From positions 4,460,001 to 4,524,000 of the forward strand of contig NZ_CP011390.1 of assembly GCF_001644645.1 (NCBI RefSeq): a DNA stretch of 64,000 nt, written 5' to 3'. This document shows, piece after piece, positions 44,906 through 53,314 of this stretch (the first letter of the stretch is position 1; the number at the start of each line of letters is the position of its first letter). This DNA comes from Flavisolibacter tropicus. Lineage in GTDB: Bacteria > Bacteroidota > Bacteroidia > Chitinophagales > Chitinophagaceae. The notes beneath the pieces are model-generated. The model worked only from the letters and a program-made list of their open reading frames with translations, was not told where the DNA came from and made no database searches. A program made the translations under genes and the position numbers.

Positions 44906-45355
44906 ATGAAGCAGATAGCTTTAGTCCTTTCCGTTTTTATATTCAGTGCATTTCAGCAGGATAATACTGTAAAGGTTTTGGGGTTCTTCTCAAACGAAAG
45001 AAGTGCTGATGGTGAGCATTCGTCGGGATACACATTGCGCCTTTGGCAATATAATGGCAGTTTGATAGGTATTCTTTCTTATAATCAAGGACTAATAGGT
45101 GACCAGGTTGTAAATGTAATCAGCAATATAACTTACAATAAGACAAATGGCGACATTTCCTTTGGCTGTTCTTTAGACGGTCAAGCAGTTACCTTCAAAG
45201 GGAAAATCCTTCCGACTAAAGTTACCGGTTCTTTTACATGGAGCAACAGAGTGGATAAAAACCAATCTTTGAAAAGCTGTTGCAAGGATGCTGAGATATA
45301 CAAAAACTACAAGAGCTATAAAGATTGGGAGAAGATGATGCGACAACTATATTAG
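44906..45355 (+). CDS. Small secreted protein of unknown function
   Basis: The 149-aa product has a short signal peptide (residues 1-17, FSAFQQ) and a beta-rich body (TLRLWQYNGSLIGILSYNQG, ISFGCSLDGQAVTFKGKILPTKVTGSFTW), followed by a basic C-terminus with a Cys pair (KSCCKDAEIYK). The first part has the look of a lipocalin-like or 'META-like' small beta-barrel, but no family was recognised. It is next to the IS110 element, and its promoter may be affected by it. Confidence 0.65.
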   Translation: MKQIALVLSVFIFSAFQQDNTVKVLGFFSNERSADGEHSSGYTLRLWQYNGSLIGILSYNQGLIGDQVVNVISNITYNKTNGDISFGCSLDGQAVTFKGKILPTKVTGSFTWSNRVDKNQSLKSCCKDAEIYKNYKSYKDWEKMMRQLY

Positions 45356-45374
45356 AACTACCGTTAACCTCGGA

Positions 45375-45421
45375 TCCTATGTAAAGGAGTAGCTGGGTGT
45401 TTTCTAAAGTTACGTTGGTTC
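45375..45421 (+). repeat. Dispersed 3'-flank repeat, copy 2
   Basis: It matches 43246-43293 (see that entry). The nested palindrome follows immediately. Confidence 0.6.
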
Positions 45422-45616
45422 CGGTCCCCGCCGTGTCTCCTTCACATAGCCTTGCGCGTGGCAAGGGACACGGCAGCTGTCGTGACTGGTAAGGTTAGCT
45501 TCATTCTTGTGTCTATGTAAAATAGCTAGACCGGAAAGATACAGTCACCACTTCCTGCTACCGCCGTGTCCCTGCAATCACACAAAGCCAGGCAAAGGAG
45601 ACACGGCGCGGACCGG
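45421..45616. repeat. Nested palindromic repeat element (about 196 bp)
   Basis: CCGGTCC (45421-45427) pairs with GGACCGG (45610-45616). Two internal hairpins lie inside: GCCGTGTCTCCTT (45430-45442) with AAGGGACACGGC (45463-45474), and GCCGTGTCCC (45563-45572) with GGAGACACGGC (45597-45607). The four GCCGTGTC-type arms are also complementary across halves, so a large cruciform or two hairpins can form. A degenerate relative lies at 51885-51924. The remaining gap to 45788 shows no gene. Confidence 0.8.
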
Positions 45617-45788
45617 CAAAGGCAAAGCCTACTACTTTGCGTTTGATAGGTAAGCATGGGAAAGCGTACCAGCTATTTGCGAAATGGTTGGTACGCTCTA
45701 TATCACTTAGTACTAAATTCGTGTAGTCGTCTAACGACAGACATTGCTCAGTTGACACTCTTTTGTACGGCTCCAAATTAACTGTATT

Positions 45789-46790
45789 ATGAAAAAGCTA
45801 GTGTTCTTTGTGCTCCTCGGTTTTGTTCTAAACCAACAACTCGTTGCTCAAACCTGTGGCACCCGGCAGCTAGATCCTGCCATTGCTGGATTCCTGAAGA
45901 TGATAGGGTATACCGACTTGACCTTGGAACAACTGCGTAGCCTACCTATTGAGCAACTTAAATTTGCAGGGCCGCCCGTAAGGCCTTATCCCCAGGAAGA
46001 TGTAAAACGCATTAAGATCACGGCCGATAGCATTCCCGTACTGGTCTTTAATCCCTTGCACAAACCGAACCTTCCTATTGTGATCAATTACCATGGAGGT
46101 GGCTTTATTTCTCCTTTACTACCCGCGCTGGAATACAGCTTGTGGCAAGAAGCCAAAACCTATGGGGCAATTGTTTTTGCTGTTGATTACAGGGTGGCCC
46201 CTGAACACAAGTTTCCGGCTGCTGTAAACGACAGTTACAATGCTTTTAAATGGATAGCTGGACATGGCAGCGAACTGGGTGGCGATACCAGTCGCATAGC
46301 TTTAATGGGTAATAGCGCAGGTGCTAACCTGGTGGCGGTAATTGCTCAAAAAGCAAAGAAAGAAGGAATTAGTAGTAAGATAAAGCTGCACGTCATGAAC
46401 GGGCTTCCTGTTGATTGTAGCCCTAAGAATATGGAAACCTCTGTTTCGTACCAGGAAAATGCCACCGGGTATTTCCAAACAAAGGCAGCCTGTTATTTTG
46501 CGATTGAAACCTATGCACCTGGTCAGTATACTAATCCAGAAGTATCGCCCATACTTACTGAAAACTTGCAAGGCCTGCCGCCGGCGGTTATTATCAATGC
46601 CGAGTTTGATCCACTACGAGATGATGGTATTTTATATGCTGCCAAATTAAGAAAGGCCGGTGTTAAGGTTTGGGACAAATGCTTTGCTGGTCAAATTCAT
46701 TGCCTGATTGGATTGCAGCCAGATGCCCCGGCACAGAAGGAATATGAAAACATCATACGGATGGCAATGAATGAAAGCTTTCAGAAGTGA
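45789..46790 (+). CDS. Secreted alpha/beta hydrolase, hormone-sensitive-lipase type
   Basis: This is probably an esterase acting outside the cytoplasm. The 333-aa product has a signal peptide (residues 1-20, LVAQ). It has the HSL-type oxyanion motif YHGGGF at 101-106, the nucleophile in GNSAG with S176, the acid D274 in NAEFDPLRDDG, and H304 in GQIHCLIG, a complete catalytic triad. A lid-like N-terminal segment (about residues 25-75) precedes the fold. The natural ester substrate is unknown. No partner gene is evident; a weak inverted repeat lies between it and the acyltransferase. Confidence 0.9.
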   Translation: MKKLVFFVLLGFVLNQQLVAQTCGTRQLDPAIAGFLKMIGYTDLTLEQLRSLPIEQLKFAGPPVRPYPQEDVKRIKITADSIPVLVFNPLHKPNLPIVINYHGGGFISPLLPALEYSLWQEAKTYGAIVFAVDYRVAPEHKFPAAVNDSYNAFKWIAGHGSELGGDTSRIALMGNSAGANLVAVIAQKAKKEGISSKIKLHVMNGLPVDCSPKNMETSVSYQENATGYFQTKAACYFAIETYAPGQYTNPEVSPILTENLQGLPPAVIINAEFDPLRDDGILYAAKLRKAGVKVWDKCFAGQIHCLIGLQPDAPAQKEYENIIRMAMNESFQK

Positions 46791-46921
46791 CATCCTTTAC
46801 CTCTAAGTGGAGCTTCACTGCTTTTACCTCATTATAGATAACGAGGCGAGGAGCAAATGTTAAACCTGTCAACAATTTTTGATAGGCAAGTATCCTATTA
46901 AACAATCCGCTAGTTTTGATA

Positions 46922-46960
46922 TTGGCGCAGCCACTGCTCATTGGCTAGGACAGGCGCCAA
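46922..46960. promoter_or_regulatory. Imperfect palindrome upstream of the acyltransferase gene
   Basis: TTGGCGC (46922-46928) pairs with GCGCCAA (46954-46960), and an internal AGCCA/TGGCT pair (46929-46933, 46942-46946) nests inside. It is 40 bp before the TTG start. It could be an operator or RNA hairpin; evidence is only the symmetry. Confidence 0.35.
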
Positions 46961-46999
46961 ATACAGCATAAAGAATTTCACCTATTTCATTAAACTAAA

Positions 47000-48172
47000 T
47001 TGGCAACTCAACTAACTGCGTCTGCATCGAAGGGCAAACTATATGGCCTGGACCATTTGCGCACTCTGGCTATTGTTTTAGTATTGATCTATCACTACCG
47101 GATCTTTTTTCACCCGGAATGGATAGATACGGTTGGGAAGTTTGGCTGGACAGGGGTAGACCTGTTTTTTGTATTGAGCGGTTATTTAATTGCGGCGCAG
47201 CTTTTTAAGCAGATGGCAGCCGGTAAAGGCCTCTCGTTAAAGCAATTCTTTATTAAGCGAAGCTTTCGCATTCTTCCGGCTTACTTTGTAGTGGTAGCCA
47301 TCTATTTTCTATTTCCCTATGTACACGAGCGGCCTGCGCTTGCGCCCCTTTGGAAATACCTGACGTTTACACAAAACCTGGGACTAGATCTGCGCACACA
47401 GGGAACCTTTTCTCATGCCTGGTCGCTTTGCATTGAGGAACAGTTCTATCTATTACTGCCCTTGATCTTGTTGGGACTAGTTTATTTCAACGCCTTAAAG
47501 AAAGGGTTCTGGCTACTCGTGGGTCTGTTCATAGCAGGCTTACTAATCCGGTTGTATTGTTATCAAGTGCTTCTGCTGCCTCAAATAGAGAATGGGGCCT
47601 TTGGTGTTTTGTGGTACAAATGGATCTATTATCCAAGCTATAGCCGGCTAGATGGGTTATTGATAGGGGTTGGTATTGCGGCCTTTCTCCAGTACAAGCC
47701 AGTGCAGGCAAAACGTATTTTACAATACGGTAATCAACTGCTGGTATTGGGCATTCTTATTTTGGCAGGTGCTTATTTTCTATGCCTGGATGAACTAAGT
47801 TTTGGTGCATCGGTATTTGGCTTTCCCTTGATAAGCCTTGGTTATGGCGTGATGGTTCTGGGAGCTCTTAGTCCGGGTAGTGTTCTGTATAACTACAACT
47901 CGCGGACGACAACAACCATTGCTACATTGTCTTATGCTATTTACCTGGTACATAAGTTTATCATTCACATTACACAAGATCAGTTGGCAAAGTTGGGTGT
48001 AGATAAGAACAGCAACTTGATGCTTGGTATCTGTGTGGTTACGGTATTGCTTGGTGCGTGGGTATTGAATCGGTTAGTAGAGAAGCCGTTTTTGAAAATG
48101 AGAGATAGGGTGTTGCAGGATAAGCAGGTTGGCAAGAAACGAAAGCTAGTAGTTAAAACAGTTGAAGAATAG
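47000..48172 (+). CDS. Acyltransferase 3 family membrane protein
   Basis: The 390-aa product is an integral membrane O-acyltransferase of the AT3 family, which transfers acyl groups to cell-surface glycans or lipids. It has about ten hydrophobic segments. The family motifs are visible: LYGLDHLRTLAIVLVLIYHY near residues 14-33 (with the R-x10-H pattern), DLFFVLSGYLI near 54-64, FIKRSFRILPAYFV near 85-98 and SLCIEEQFYLLLPLI near 139-153. It starts at a TTG at 47000; an in-frame TAA lies 9 bp upstream and no ATG occurs before residue about 72, so the TTG is well supported. The acceptor is unknown. Confidence 0.9.
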   Translation: MATQLTASASKGKLYGLDHLRTLAIVLVLIYHYRIFFHPEWIDTVGKFGWTGVDLFFVLSGYLIAAQLFKQMAAGKGLSLKQFFIKRSFRILPAYFVVVAIYFLFPYVHERPALAPLWKYLTFTQNLGLDLRTQGTFSHAWSLCIEEQFYLLLPLILLGLVYFNALKKGFWLLVGLFIAGLLIRLYCYQVLLLPQIENGAFGVLWYKWIYYPSYSRLDGLLIGVGIAAFLQYKPVQAKRILQYGNQLLVLGILILAGAYFLCLDELSFGASVFGFPLISLGYGVMVLGALSPGSVLYNYNSRTTTTIATLSYAIYLVHKFIIHITQDQLAKLGVDKNSNLMLGICVVTVLLGAWVLNRLVEKPFLKMRDRVLQDKQVGKKRKLVVKTVEE

Positions 48173-48278
48173 ATGAAGAACAAGTAAGTACTATACTCTT
48201 GCTGCCTCCATTGGTCCTTGGTATCTAGCTGCTGGTATTGTATCTTTTAACCACCAACAACCTAAAACTAACAGCACT

Positions 48279-48614
48279 ATGACCAATTATTCTGAAGCCA
48301 GCTATGCAAAACAAGTATTTGTTGGATTAATAGATGCTTCTCTTTGCTTAACGCTTACGGTTACGTTGTCCATTACCAAGCAACCCGAAGTTCTCTATCA
48401 ATTGATGGGGAATGGCAATTCCTCTCATTTTGTTTTTATCCTATTTGCTGTTTATAGGTTTGTCGCCTTGTGTTTCTTTAATCAGACCATTGGTATGCGG
48501 TTACTTCATGTGATATTACTGAATGGTGATGACCAGCCACTCACTTTCCTAGAAAAGTCGTTGGCAGCCGTTTTTATATTATTTCGTGGGACAGCCTATT
48601 ACACGACTAAATAG
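48279..48614 (+). CDS. RDD-like small membrane protein
   Basis: The 111-aa product has three hydrophobic segments (residues about 15-35, 45-65, 90-107) and a conserved-looking stretch NQTIGMRLLHVILLNGDDQPLTFLEKSLAAVFILFRG, which is the typical second half of RDD domains ('T.G..LLGI.L....G..LS..EALLR'). The initial RDD triad is not evident, so it may be a shortened relative. The function of RDD proteins is generally transport-like or unknown. It is the second of several small genes in this stretch, 107 bp after the acyltransferase. Confidence 0.65.
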   Translation: MTNYSEASYAKQVFVGLIDASLCLTLTVTLSITKQPEVLYQLMGNGNSSHFVFILFAVYRFVALCFFNQTIGMRLLHVILLNGDDQPLTFLEKSLAAVFILFRGTAYYTTK

Positions 48615-48640
48615 ACATAACACCAACCTACTGCAATAAA

Positions 48641-49525
48641 ATGAAGCCAACACTTTTCTTATTGACTATTCTTTTGGCCTCGTATAACTTATTGGGCCAA
48701 ACAAGTTATACAGGATATATTGATAAATACCCGATTGAGCTAGTTGCAAACATTTTTTCTGACGGAGATATAAGAGCTATATATGCTTACTCCAATTTTG
48801 ATGAGCCAATTGTAATAAACGGCAAACTGCTACAGGGTCGATTGACACTTTTTGAGAAAGATAAAATGGGTAACAACAAAGCAACATTAACTTTCGAAAA
48901 CTTTAATACGCAAAGTGACAAATTAGAGGGTAACTGGACTGACCTTGGCACTGGAAAGCAGCTTAAAATATCATTGACAAAGTCGTTTGCTATTGACCAA
49001 GGCAACAACATTGAATGGAAGGATAGAGAGTTGCTGCAACCAGTTTCCTTAGGCGACAACTATTTCAAGTTGATTGTTTCTAAAGCGAAAGATGAATTCT
49101 ATGCAAGAGTGACTGGAATAAAAATATTGGAGAAGAAAACTGACAGGTTAATTCAACAAATTGATTTGGAATGTCAACTAATGGGTTTGAATAATGTAAA
49201 CGTGGATGATTATAACTTCGATGGCATAGATGACTTTTCTGTTTTTGAAAGCAGTTATGCAGGCCCCAATACGTCAAGTTTATACTTTCTTTACAACAGA
49301 AAAACAGGCAAATATTTTGACAGTGGCTTTAGTGGAACTTCATTGGAGTTTGACAGCAAGGCAAAAAGAATTTACGAACGTAATCAATGCTGTGCAGGTG
49401 CAAGCGTGACCACTGCAGAATATAAAGTAGTTAATAACAAAATGGTCTTACTAAAAGAGCGTTGTTTTAAATGGGACGAAAAGAAGCAGGAATTAGTGGA
49501 GCGAAATATAAAAGACTGCCAGTAA
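48641..49525 (+). CDS. Secreted protein of XAC2610-like type
   Basis: The 294-aa product has a signal peptide (residues 1-19, LLGQ). The first about 115 residues form a beta domain (YTGYIDKYPIELVANIFSDG, LTLFEKDKMGNNKATLTF). The second half holds NVNVDDYNFDGIDDFSVFES, an Asp-rich loop with the 'D.N.DG..D' look of Ca2+-binding FG-GAP-like or XAC2610 proteins, and SLYFLYNRKTGKYFD. The match to XAC2610 is by recalled pattern, not by search. Two Cys pairs near the end (RNQCCAGASV, ERCFKW...DC) may form disulfides. The role is unknown. Confidence 0.6.
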   Translation: MKPTLFLLTILLASYNLLGQTSYTGYIDKYPIELVANIFSDGDIRAIYAYSNFDEPIVINGKLLQGRLTLFEKDKMGNNKATLTFENFNTQSDKLEGNWTDLGTGKQLKISLTKSFAIDQGNNIEWKDRELLQPVSLGDNYFKLIVSKAKDEFYARVTGIKILEKKTDRLIQQIDLECQLMGLNNVNVDDYNFDGIDDFSVFESSYAGPNTSSLYFLYNRKTGKYFDSGFSGTSLEFDSKAKRIYERNQCCAGASVTTAEYKVVNNKMVLLKERCFKWDEKKQELVERNIKDCQ

Positions 49526-49569
49526 AATAGTAAGATACATTCGGCTTTTATGCCGATATAAATAAAACA

Positions 49570-49953
49570 ATGACAGGCGTAACTTACAATAAACTATTCC
49601 CTCTACAACTTTGGGTGTTAACCATTGTACTTGGGCCTATCCTTCTTTGCATTGGAGGCGCTGTATACGATATTGGCTTGTTGGATAACACAAAGAACTT
49701 GGAAGTTATTTTGCTATTTATCCCATTCGGCTTGTTCTTTTCTTTACCTACTTTTCTTGTTGTTTGCTTGGCGTATTTTCTTACACAAGAAAAACTGCCT
49801 GCCACTTTTGTGAGGTTATTATTAATAATCCTTGCAATTATAGGTGTATGTGTTACTTTTTGGTTGATAGAAGGTTCCTTAGCTATTCCATTAAGCATTA
49901 CATATTCATTAACAGTGGTTATATCAAGTTTATTCTTGAAAGTTCGAAAGTAA
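49570..49953 (+). CDS. Small four-helix membrane protein of unknown function
   Basis: The 127-aa product has four hydrophobic segments (near residues 14-32, 44-75, 82-102, 105-122), with TQEKLPA in a loop and a short basic end KVRK. It is conserved neither with its neighbours nor with a family I can name. It begins 44 bp after the XAC2610-like gene, and the two might be co-transcribed. Confidence 0.6.
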   Translation: MTGVTYNKLFPLQLWVLTIVLGPILLCIGGAVYDIGLLDNTKNLEVILLFIPFGLFFSLPTFLVVCLAYFLTQEKLPATFVRLLLIILAIIGVCVTFWLIEGSLAIPLSITYSLTVVISSLFLKVRK

Positions 49954-50306
49954 TGAGTGTTACAGCTACAATAAGTGGTTGTCACCAAGTCGGTTGCCAA
50001 CAAAAACGGATTTGCGCCTTGGCTAGGTGCTTCGCTTGGAAAAAGGTTTTTAAGTACAATATTTACGGCTTTCGCTGTAGTGGTCTTTTGACAATCACAC
50101 GATGTTTAGGTAACTATCATTGATATGCTGCTGTTGCTGAAAACAGCCACAGTGCTGTAGTTGAAACTAGTTTTCAGAATAGAATCAAGTGGATTTGTAG
50201 TAAGGATAAGATCGGCTAACACGATCGTAGCTGCTATAGTGGAAGGAGTGCATATCCTCAACTAATTATGTTTATTTACCTTCCACCCTTCTACCAAATC
50301 TAAATA
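49954..50306. other. Gene-free stretch of about 350 bp
   Basis: Nothing certain: no supported gene, no strong hairpin. A weak TATGTTTA-like -7 element lies near 50267, upstream of the next lipoprotein gene. Confidence 0.35.
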
Positions 50307-51257
50307 ATGTCAAGACTTACTGCCTTAAGTAATAACATTCGAATCCTTGCCGCATTACCACTTTTCCTGTTTACTGCTTGTAGCCATGTAGCTGCTGATA
50401 AAGCAGCACAAGGACCAGAAATTGACAGCTCCAAGATGGCTATCCTTAAAAAGCCTGTAGGTGCCCAGTCGTTATTGAGTAAAAGCCAGTTATTGTATAT
50501 AGACAGTCTGTATGAAGCAAAAGCAGATTCAGCAGCTATCCGATCAGCCTTAATTCGGTTTGCTGTCATTAATGATAGTTTGTATGCCCACTATACCAAC
50601 GTTGATGATACGGTAAGCGACTGGCGCAATTTTATAGAAGAGAAGGCTACGCTGGGTTATTCCTATCTTACGCCCGAGGTGTATATGGGCAAAGGGTATG
50701 ATTCCATAACGCATACATATGGTCCTACATATGCAAGGGAGTATGTAGGACGCCATTTCCTGTCTTCCCGTAAAGTGGGCGTGGAACTTAGAATACCGTT
50801 TACTTATACAATGATCCGGAAAAAGTGGAAAGAGGGTGATTCGGTTGACCGGGCGGTCATTCACATGCCCAAACAAGGTGGAACGCTCAGCCTGCTCAAT
50901 GCCGGCACTCAACCGGGTACTGTCCAGAGTCCTGAATTTTTCAATGACGTAGAGGTTCAAAAGGATTTGTGTTGGGTCTCATTTTCTGCTCATTGTTCCG
51001 AAAAGCGAAAAGTATTGGCGCAGCCAGGCAAGGATGGGACGATCTTCGCTGACGGTGACTGGGTGCCTGCCCCAGGCACTCCGCTGAACGAGGAAAACCA
51101 CAAGCGTCTGACCCTTAACTCCTATAATAGCTTTTATGTTGATGGATACCTTCGAATTAAAATGGCGCCGGGTTCCATTGGTCCCTTTACGGCAACGAAT
51201 AGGCCTCAGTTGGAATACATAGACGGCTGGGATTTTTTCGGAGGAGGGCCACGTTAG
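50307..51257 (+). CDS. Lipoprotein of unknown function, 316 aa
   Basis: The product has a lipoprotein signal (hydrophobic LAALPLFLFTAC, lipobox Cys25) followed by SHVAADKAAQG. The N-terminal part is helical (SKSQLLYIDSLYEAKADSAAIRSALIRF). A central part contains YSYLTPEVYMGKGYDSITHTYGPTYAREYVGRHF, then a beta-rich part (VGVELRIPFTYTMIRKKW, RAVIHMPKQGGTLSLLNAG). It is not a family I recognise. It is a stand-alone gene with 350 bp before and 103 bp after. Confidence 0.65.
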   Translation: MSRLTALSNNIRILAALPLFLFTACSHVAADKAAQGPEIDSSKMAILKKPVGAQSLLSKSQLLYIDSLYEAKADSAAIRSALIRFAVINDSLYAHYTNVDDTVSDWRNFIEEKATLGYSYLTPEVYMGKGYDSITHTYGPTYAREYVGRHFLSSRKVGVELRIPFTYTMIRKKWKEGDSVDRAVIHMPKQGGTLSLLNAGTQPGTVQSPEFFNDVEVQKDLCWVSFSAHCSEKRKVLAQPGKDGTIFADGDWVPAPGTPLNEENHKRLTLNSYNSFYVDGYLRIKMAPGSIGPFTATNRPQLEYIDGWDFFGGGPR

Positions 51258-51360
51258 ATTGAAGTTCACTTGCTGCTTTCTTTGGTCTTATCTTAATTCT
51301 AATTGTGGGCTCCGTAACAATGGTATATTTTAAAACGCACCAAAACGGAAACGTACTTAA

Positions 51361-51849
51361 ATGGAAACAATACTTGAACTAACTGAAAAAGAAATTATTC
51401 AGGCGAATGCTGAATATGTACTCGGCATGTATGATATGTATGGCAACGACCAAGAGATAGTCGACATGCTAAAAATGAAAGGACTTAGTAACGCTATTGT
51501 ACAAAGCGTTCTAATTGAGGTGAAAAAGCCAGCCTATATAAAACGGGTAAAACAAGCCAAAGTAATGATAGGAATTAGTTCTGTTTTGCTTCTTGTGTTC
51601 TTGGTGCTCCCATACTTATTTATACATTTTACAGAAACGGCAACATCTACACCTCCAATTCAAAGTGAGTCAATCACAGCAAATCAGACCAATGCCAGTT
51701 TCAGTTCAGGAACAGTAGAAGGCGTTTTAACTGTGTTTGCATTGTTTCTAATGCGGATTGGCTTTTATGTCATTTTACTGGGCGTCAGCCAATTGGCAAT
51801 AGGGACATACTTATTCTTTAAGTATAAAAAGTTATTAAGAAACGTATAA
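51361..51849 (+). CDS. Membrane protein with helical N-terminal domain, function unknown
   Basis: The 162-aa product has a charged helical N-terminus (residues 1-60, LTEKEIIQANAEYVLGMYDMYGND and EIVDMLKMKGLSNAIVQSVLIEVKK, which resembles a helical-hairpin or UBA-like fold), a membrane segment at about 68-90, a polar Thr/Ser-rich loop (about 93-120) and a second pair of hydrophobic segments at about 120-155. The composition suggests a soluble domain facing the cytosol. No known family. Repeat-rich DNA follows. Confidence 0.6.
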   Translation: METILELTEKEIIQANAEYVLGMYDMYGNDQEIVDMLKMKGLSNAIVQSVLIEVKKPAYIKRVKQAKVMIGISSVLLLVFLVLPYLFIHFTETATSTPPIQSESITANQTNASFSSGTVEGVLTVFALFLMRIGFYVILLGVSQLAIGTYLFFKYKKLLRNV

Positions 51850-51884
51850 ATAACTTTTGGTAAGAATGTATAAGCCTCGATCTA

Positions 51885-51950
51885 GGTTCCTGCTGTGTAT
51901 CCTCACTATAGCCCTGCGCGTGGGAGCTCCCCTTTAGGGGCTGGGGGTGT
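51885..51950. repeat. Degenerate relative of the nested palindrome plus a CCCCTTTAGGGG hairpin
   Basis: GGTTCCTGCTGTGTATCCTC and ATAGCCCTGCGCGTGGGA parallel 45424-45463 (GTCCCCGCCGTGTCTCC, ATAGCCTTGCGCGTGGC). It is fused to AGCTCCCCTTTAGGGGCT (51925-51942), a short GC hairpin. Confidence 0.6.
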
Positions 51951-52008
51951 GCGCTAGCTCTTTTTCCTTACACGAAGTCGTAATATTGCAATCGCAAAAC
52001 ACGACACG

Positions 52009-52635
52009 ATGAAACGATCTTTACCCTTAGGCTTGTTCTTGTTTATTCTTGCTGTTTCAGTTGGCTGTAAGGTGCAACAGAAAGTTTCTTTACCAAAAGA
52101 TGTTACCATTGTTACCCGGAAGGAGTGGGGAGCTGAACAATCGGTGTTACCTATGCGCAAACATGTGCCGCAGCAGATCACCATACATCATACAGCTGTT
52201 AAGCAAGCGCCGGAACGTAGTCTAGCCGATAAGCTAAAAGCATTGCAGAAATTCTCCTTTAGTAGCAGTAAGCTGGCCAGTGGAAAGGTAAAAGAGCCCT
52301 GGGCCGATATACCGTATCATTTTTACATAGCAGTGGATGGCTCAATAGGCGAGGGGCGTCCCTTACAATATGTAGGTGATTCCAATACACCTTATGATCC
52401 TACCGGCCATGCATTGATTGTATTAGAAGGTAACTTTGAAAACGAAGAACTTTCCGATAAGCAATATCAAAGTTTGCAGGCACTGATTATTTCTATTGCC
52501 AAGCAATATCATATTACATCCGATAAGATATCGGCCCATAAAGATCATGCGGAAACATTATGTCCTGGCGCGCATCTCTACGCCCTGATTCCACAATTAC
52601 AAAAGGCTGTAGTAGAAGCCGAACTGATGAAGTAG
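52009..52635 (+). CDS. Peptidoglycan amidase (Amidase_2/PGRP-like) lipoprotein
   Basis: This is a zinc N-acetylmuramoyl-L-alanine amidase or a PGRP-fold relative acting on cell-wall stem peptides. The 208-aa product has a lipobox at SVGC (Cys20), then the characteristic VTRKEWGA (residues 35-42) and TIHHTA with zinc-binding H60 (and H61), YHFYIAVDG with a catalytic Tyr/His segment near 103-111, and AHKDHAETLCPGAHLY with H177 and C185 as later metal ligands. All motifs of the family are present. The location in the outer membrane or inner membrane cannot be decided from the lipobox alone. Confidence 0.92.
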   Translation: MKRSLPLGLFLFILAVSVGCKVQQKVSLPKDVTIVTRKEWGAEQSVLPMRKHVPQQITIHHTAVKQAPERSLADKLKALQKFSFSSSKLASGKVKEPWADIPYHFYIAVDGSIGEGRPLQYVGDSNTPYDPTGHALIVLEGNFENEELSDKQYQSLQALIISIAKQYHITSDKISAHKDHAETLCPGAHLYALIPQLQKAVVEAELMK

Positions 52636-53314
52636 GTAGGGGTGTTTATGTTGTTTCCTTTCGGAGATATTAATGTGATAGCAGCTGTTTCTTTTGCAAC
52701 CTAACGGTTCATTATATTCCTTTTTCAGTGTTGTGGTATAACCTAAATGGGAGTCTTTGGTGTTGTTGTGGCGGGGTTAATTTTGTATCTTTAGCGTCTT
52801 CTCTACAAGAGTTATTTCGACTCTATTTATTCCATTTTCTTTACTATCTCTAATGAACTCTTACCGGTTGTCAGGTGGCGTGGTACAGGCCAAGGAAGGG
52901 CTGTGGAAGGGCTGATGTACGGGTGAGGTACGGGTGAACCCACACGTTCCCTACTGACTTATAGGACGTTTCATAGACGTTACTATGAAGGAAGTATGAC
53001 GTAAGGTGGAGGATGTCTGAACCGGGATTGGGGGAGATTTAAGGATTTGCGGGAATATGGCTGATGTAAGGATGGCTGATGGCTGATTGGAGAGGGAGAG
53101 CAGCTGCTGAAATAAATTACGCCTGCCAAAAGCAAGAGGCGTTACAGCCGGCATCCGGATGGAGCGCGCAAGAGGGCTGCTCTTCGAGGGGGCCGGCGTG
53201 TGACATTCAAGGCAATTTACATGTGTATAACTAAAGAGGCTGCGGCTTGTAAGGATAAAAAGGAAGGGTTATTTTTACTAAATAATTTAGTATTAAACTT
53301 AAACGAACAACCCT
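52636..53314. other. Gene-free leader upstream of the 53315 gene, with tandem repeats
   Basis: About 680 bp with no supported gene. It contains an 11-bp tandem repeat (52894-52937), repeated ATGGCTGAT words (about 53058-53090), and a fragment of the composite repeat module (53122-53158, minus orientation, TAACGCCTC and GGATGCCGGC). Its GC content is higher than that of the neighbours. The region may be the long leader of the next gene. Confidence 0.6.
52894..52937 (+). repeat. Four-unit 11-bp tandem repeat
   Basis: GGAAGGGCTGT, GGAAGGGCTGA, TGTACGGGTGA and GGTACGGGTGA lie head to tail at 52894-52904, 52905-52915, 52916-52926 and 52927-52937. Each pair is nearly identical, and the two pairs are related at about eight of 11 positions. 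Confidence 0.8.

Noticed and set aside
49764..50123. A 119-codon frame overlapping the small membrane protein gene.
   Set aside because: It overlaps the better-supported 49570-49953 frame in another phase, has no signal or membrane layout and no start context.
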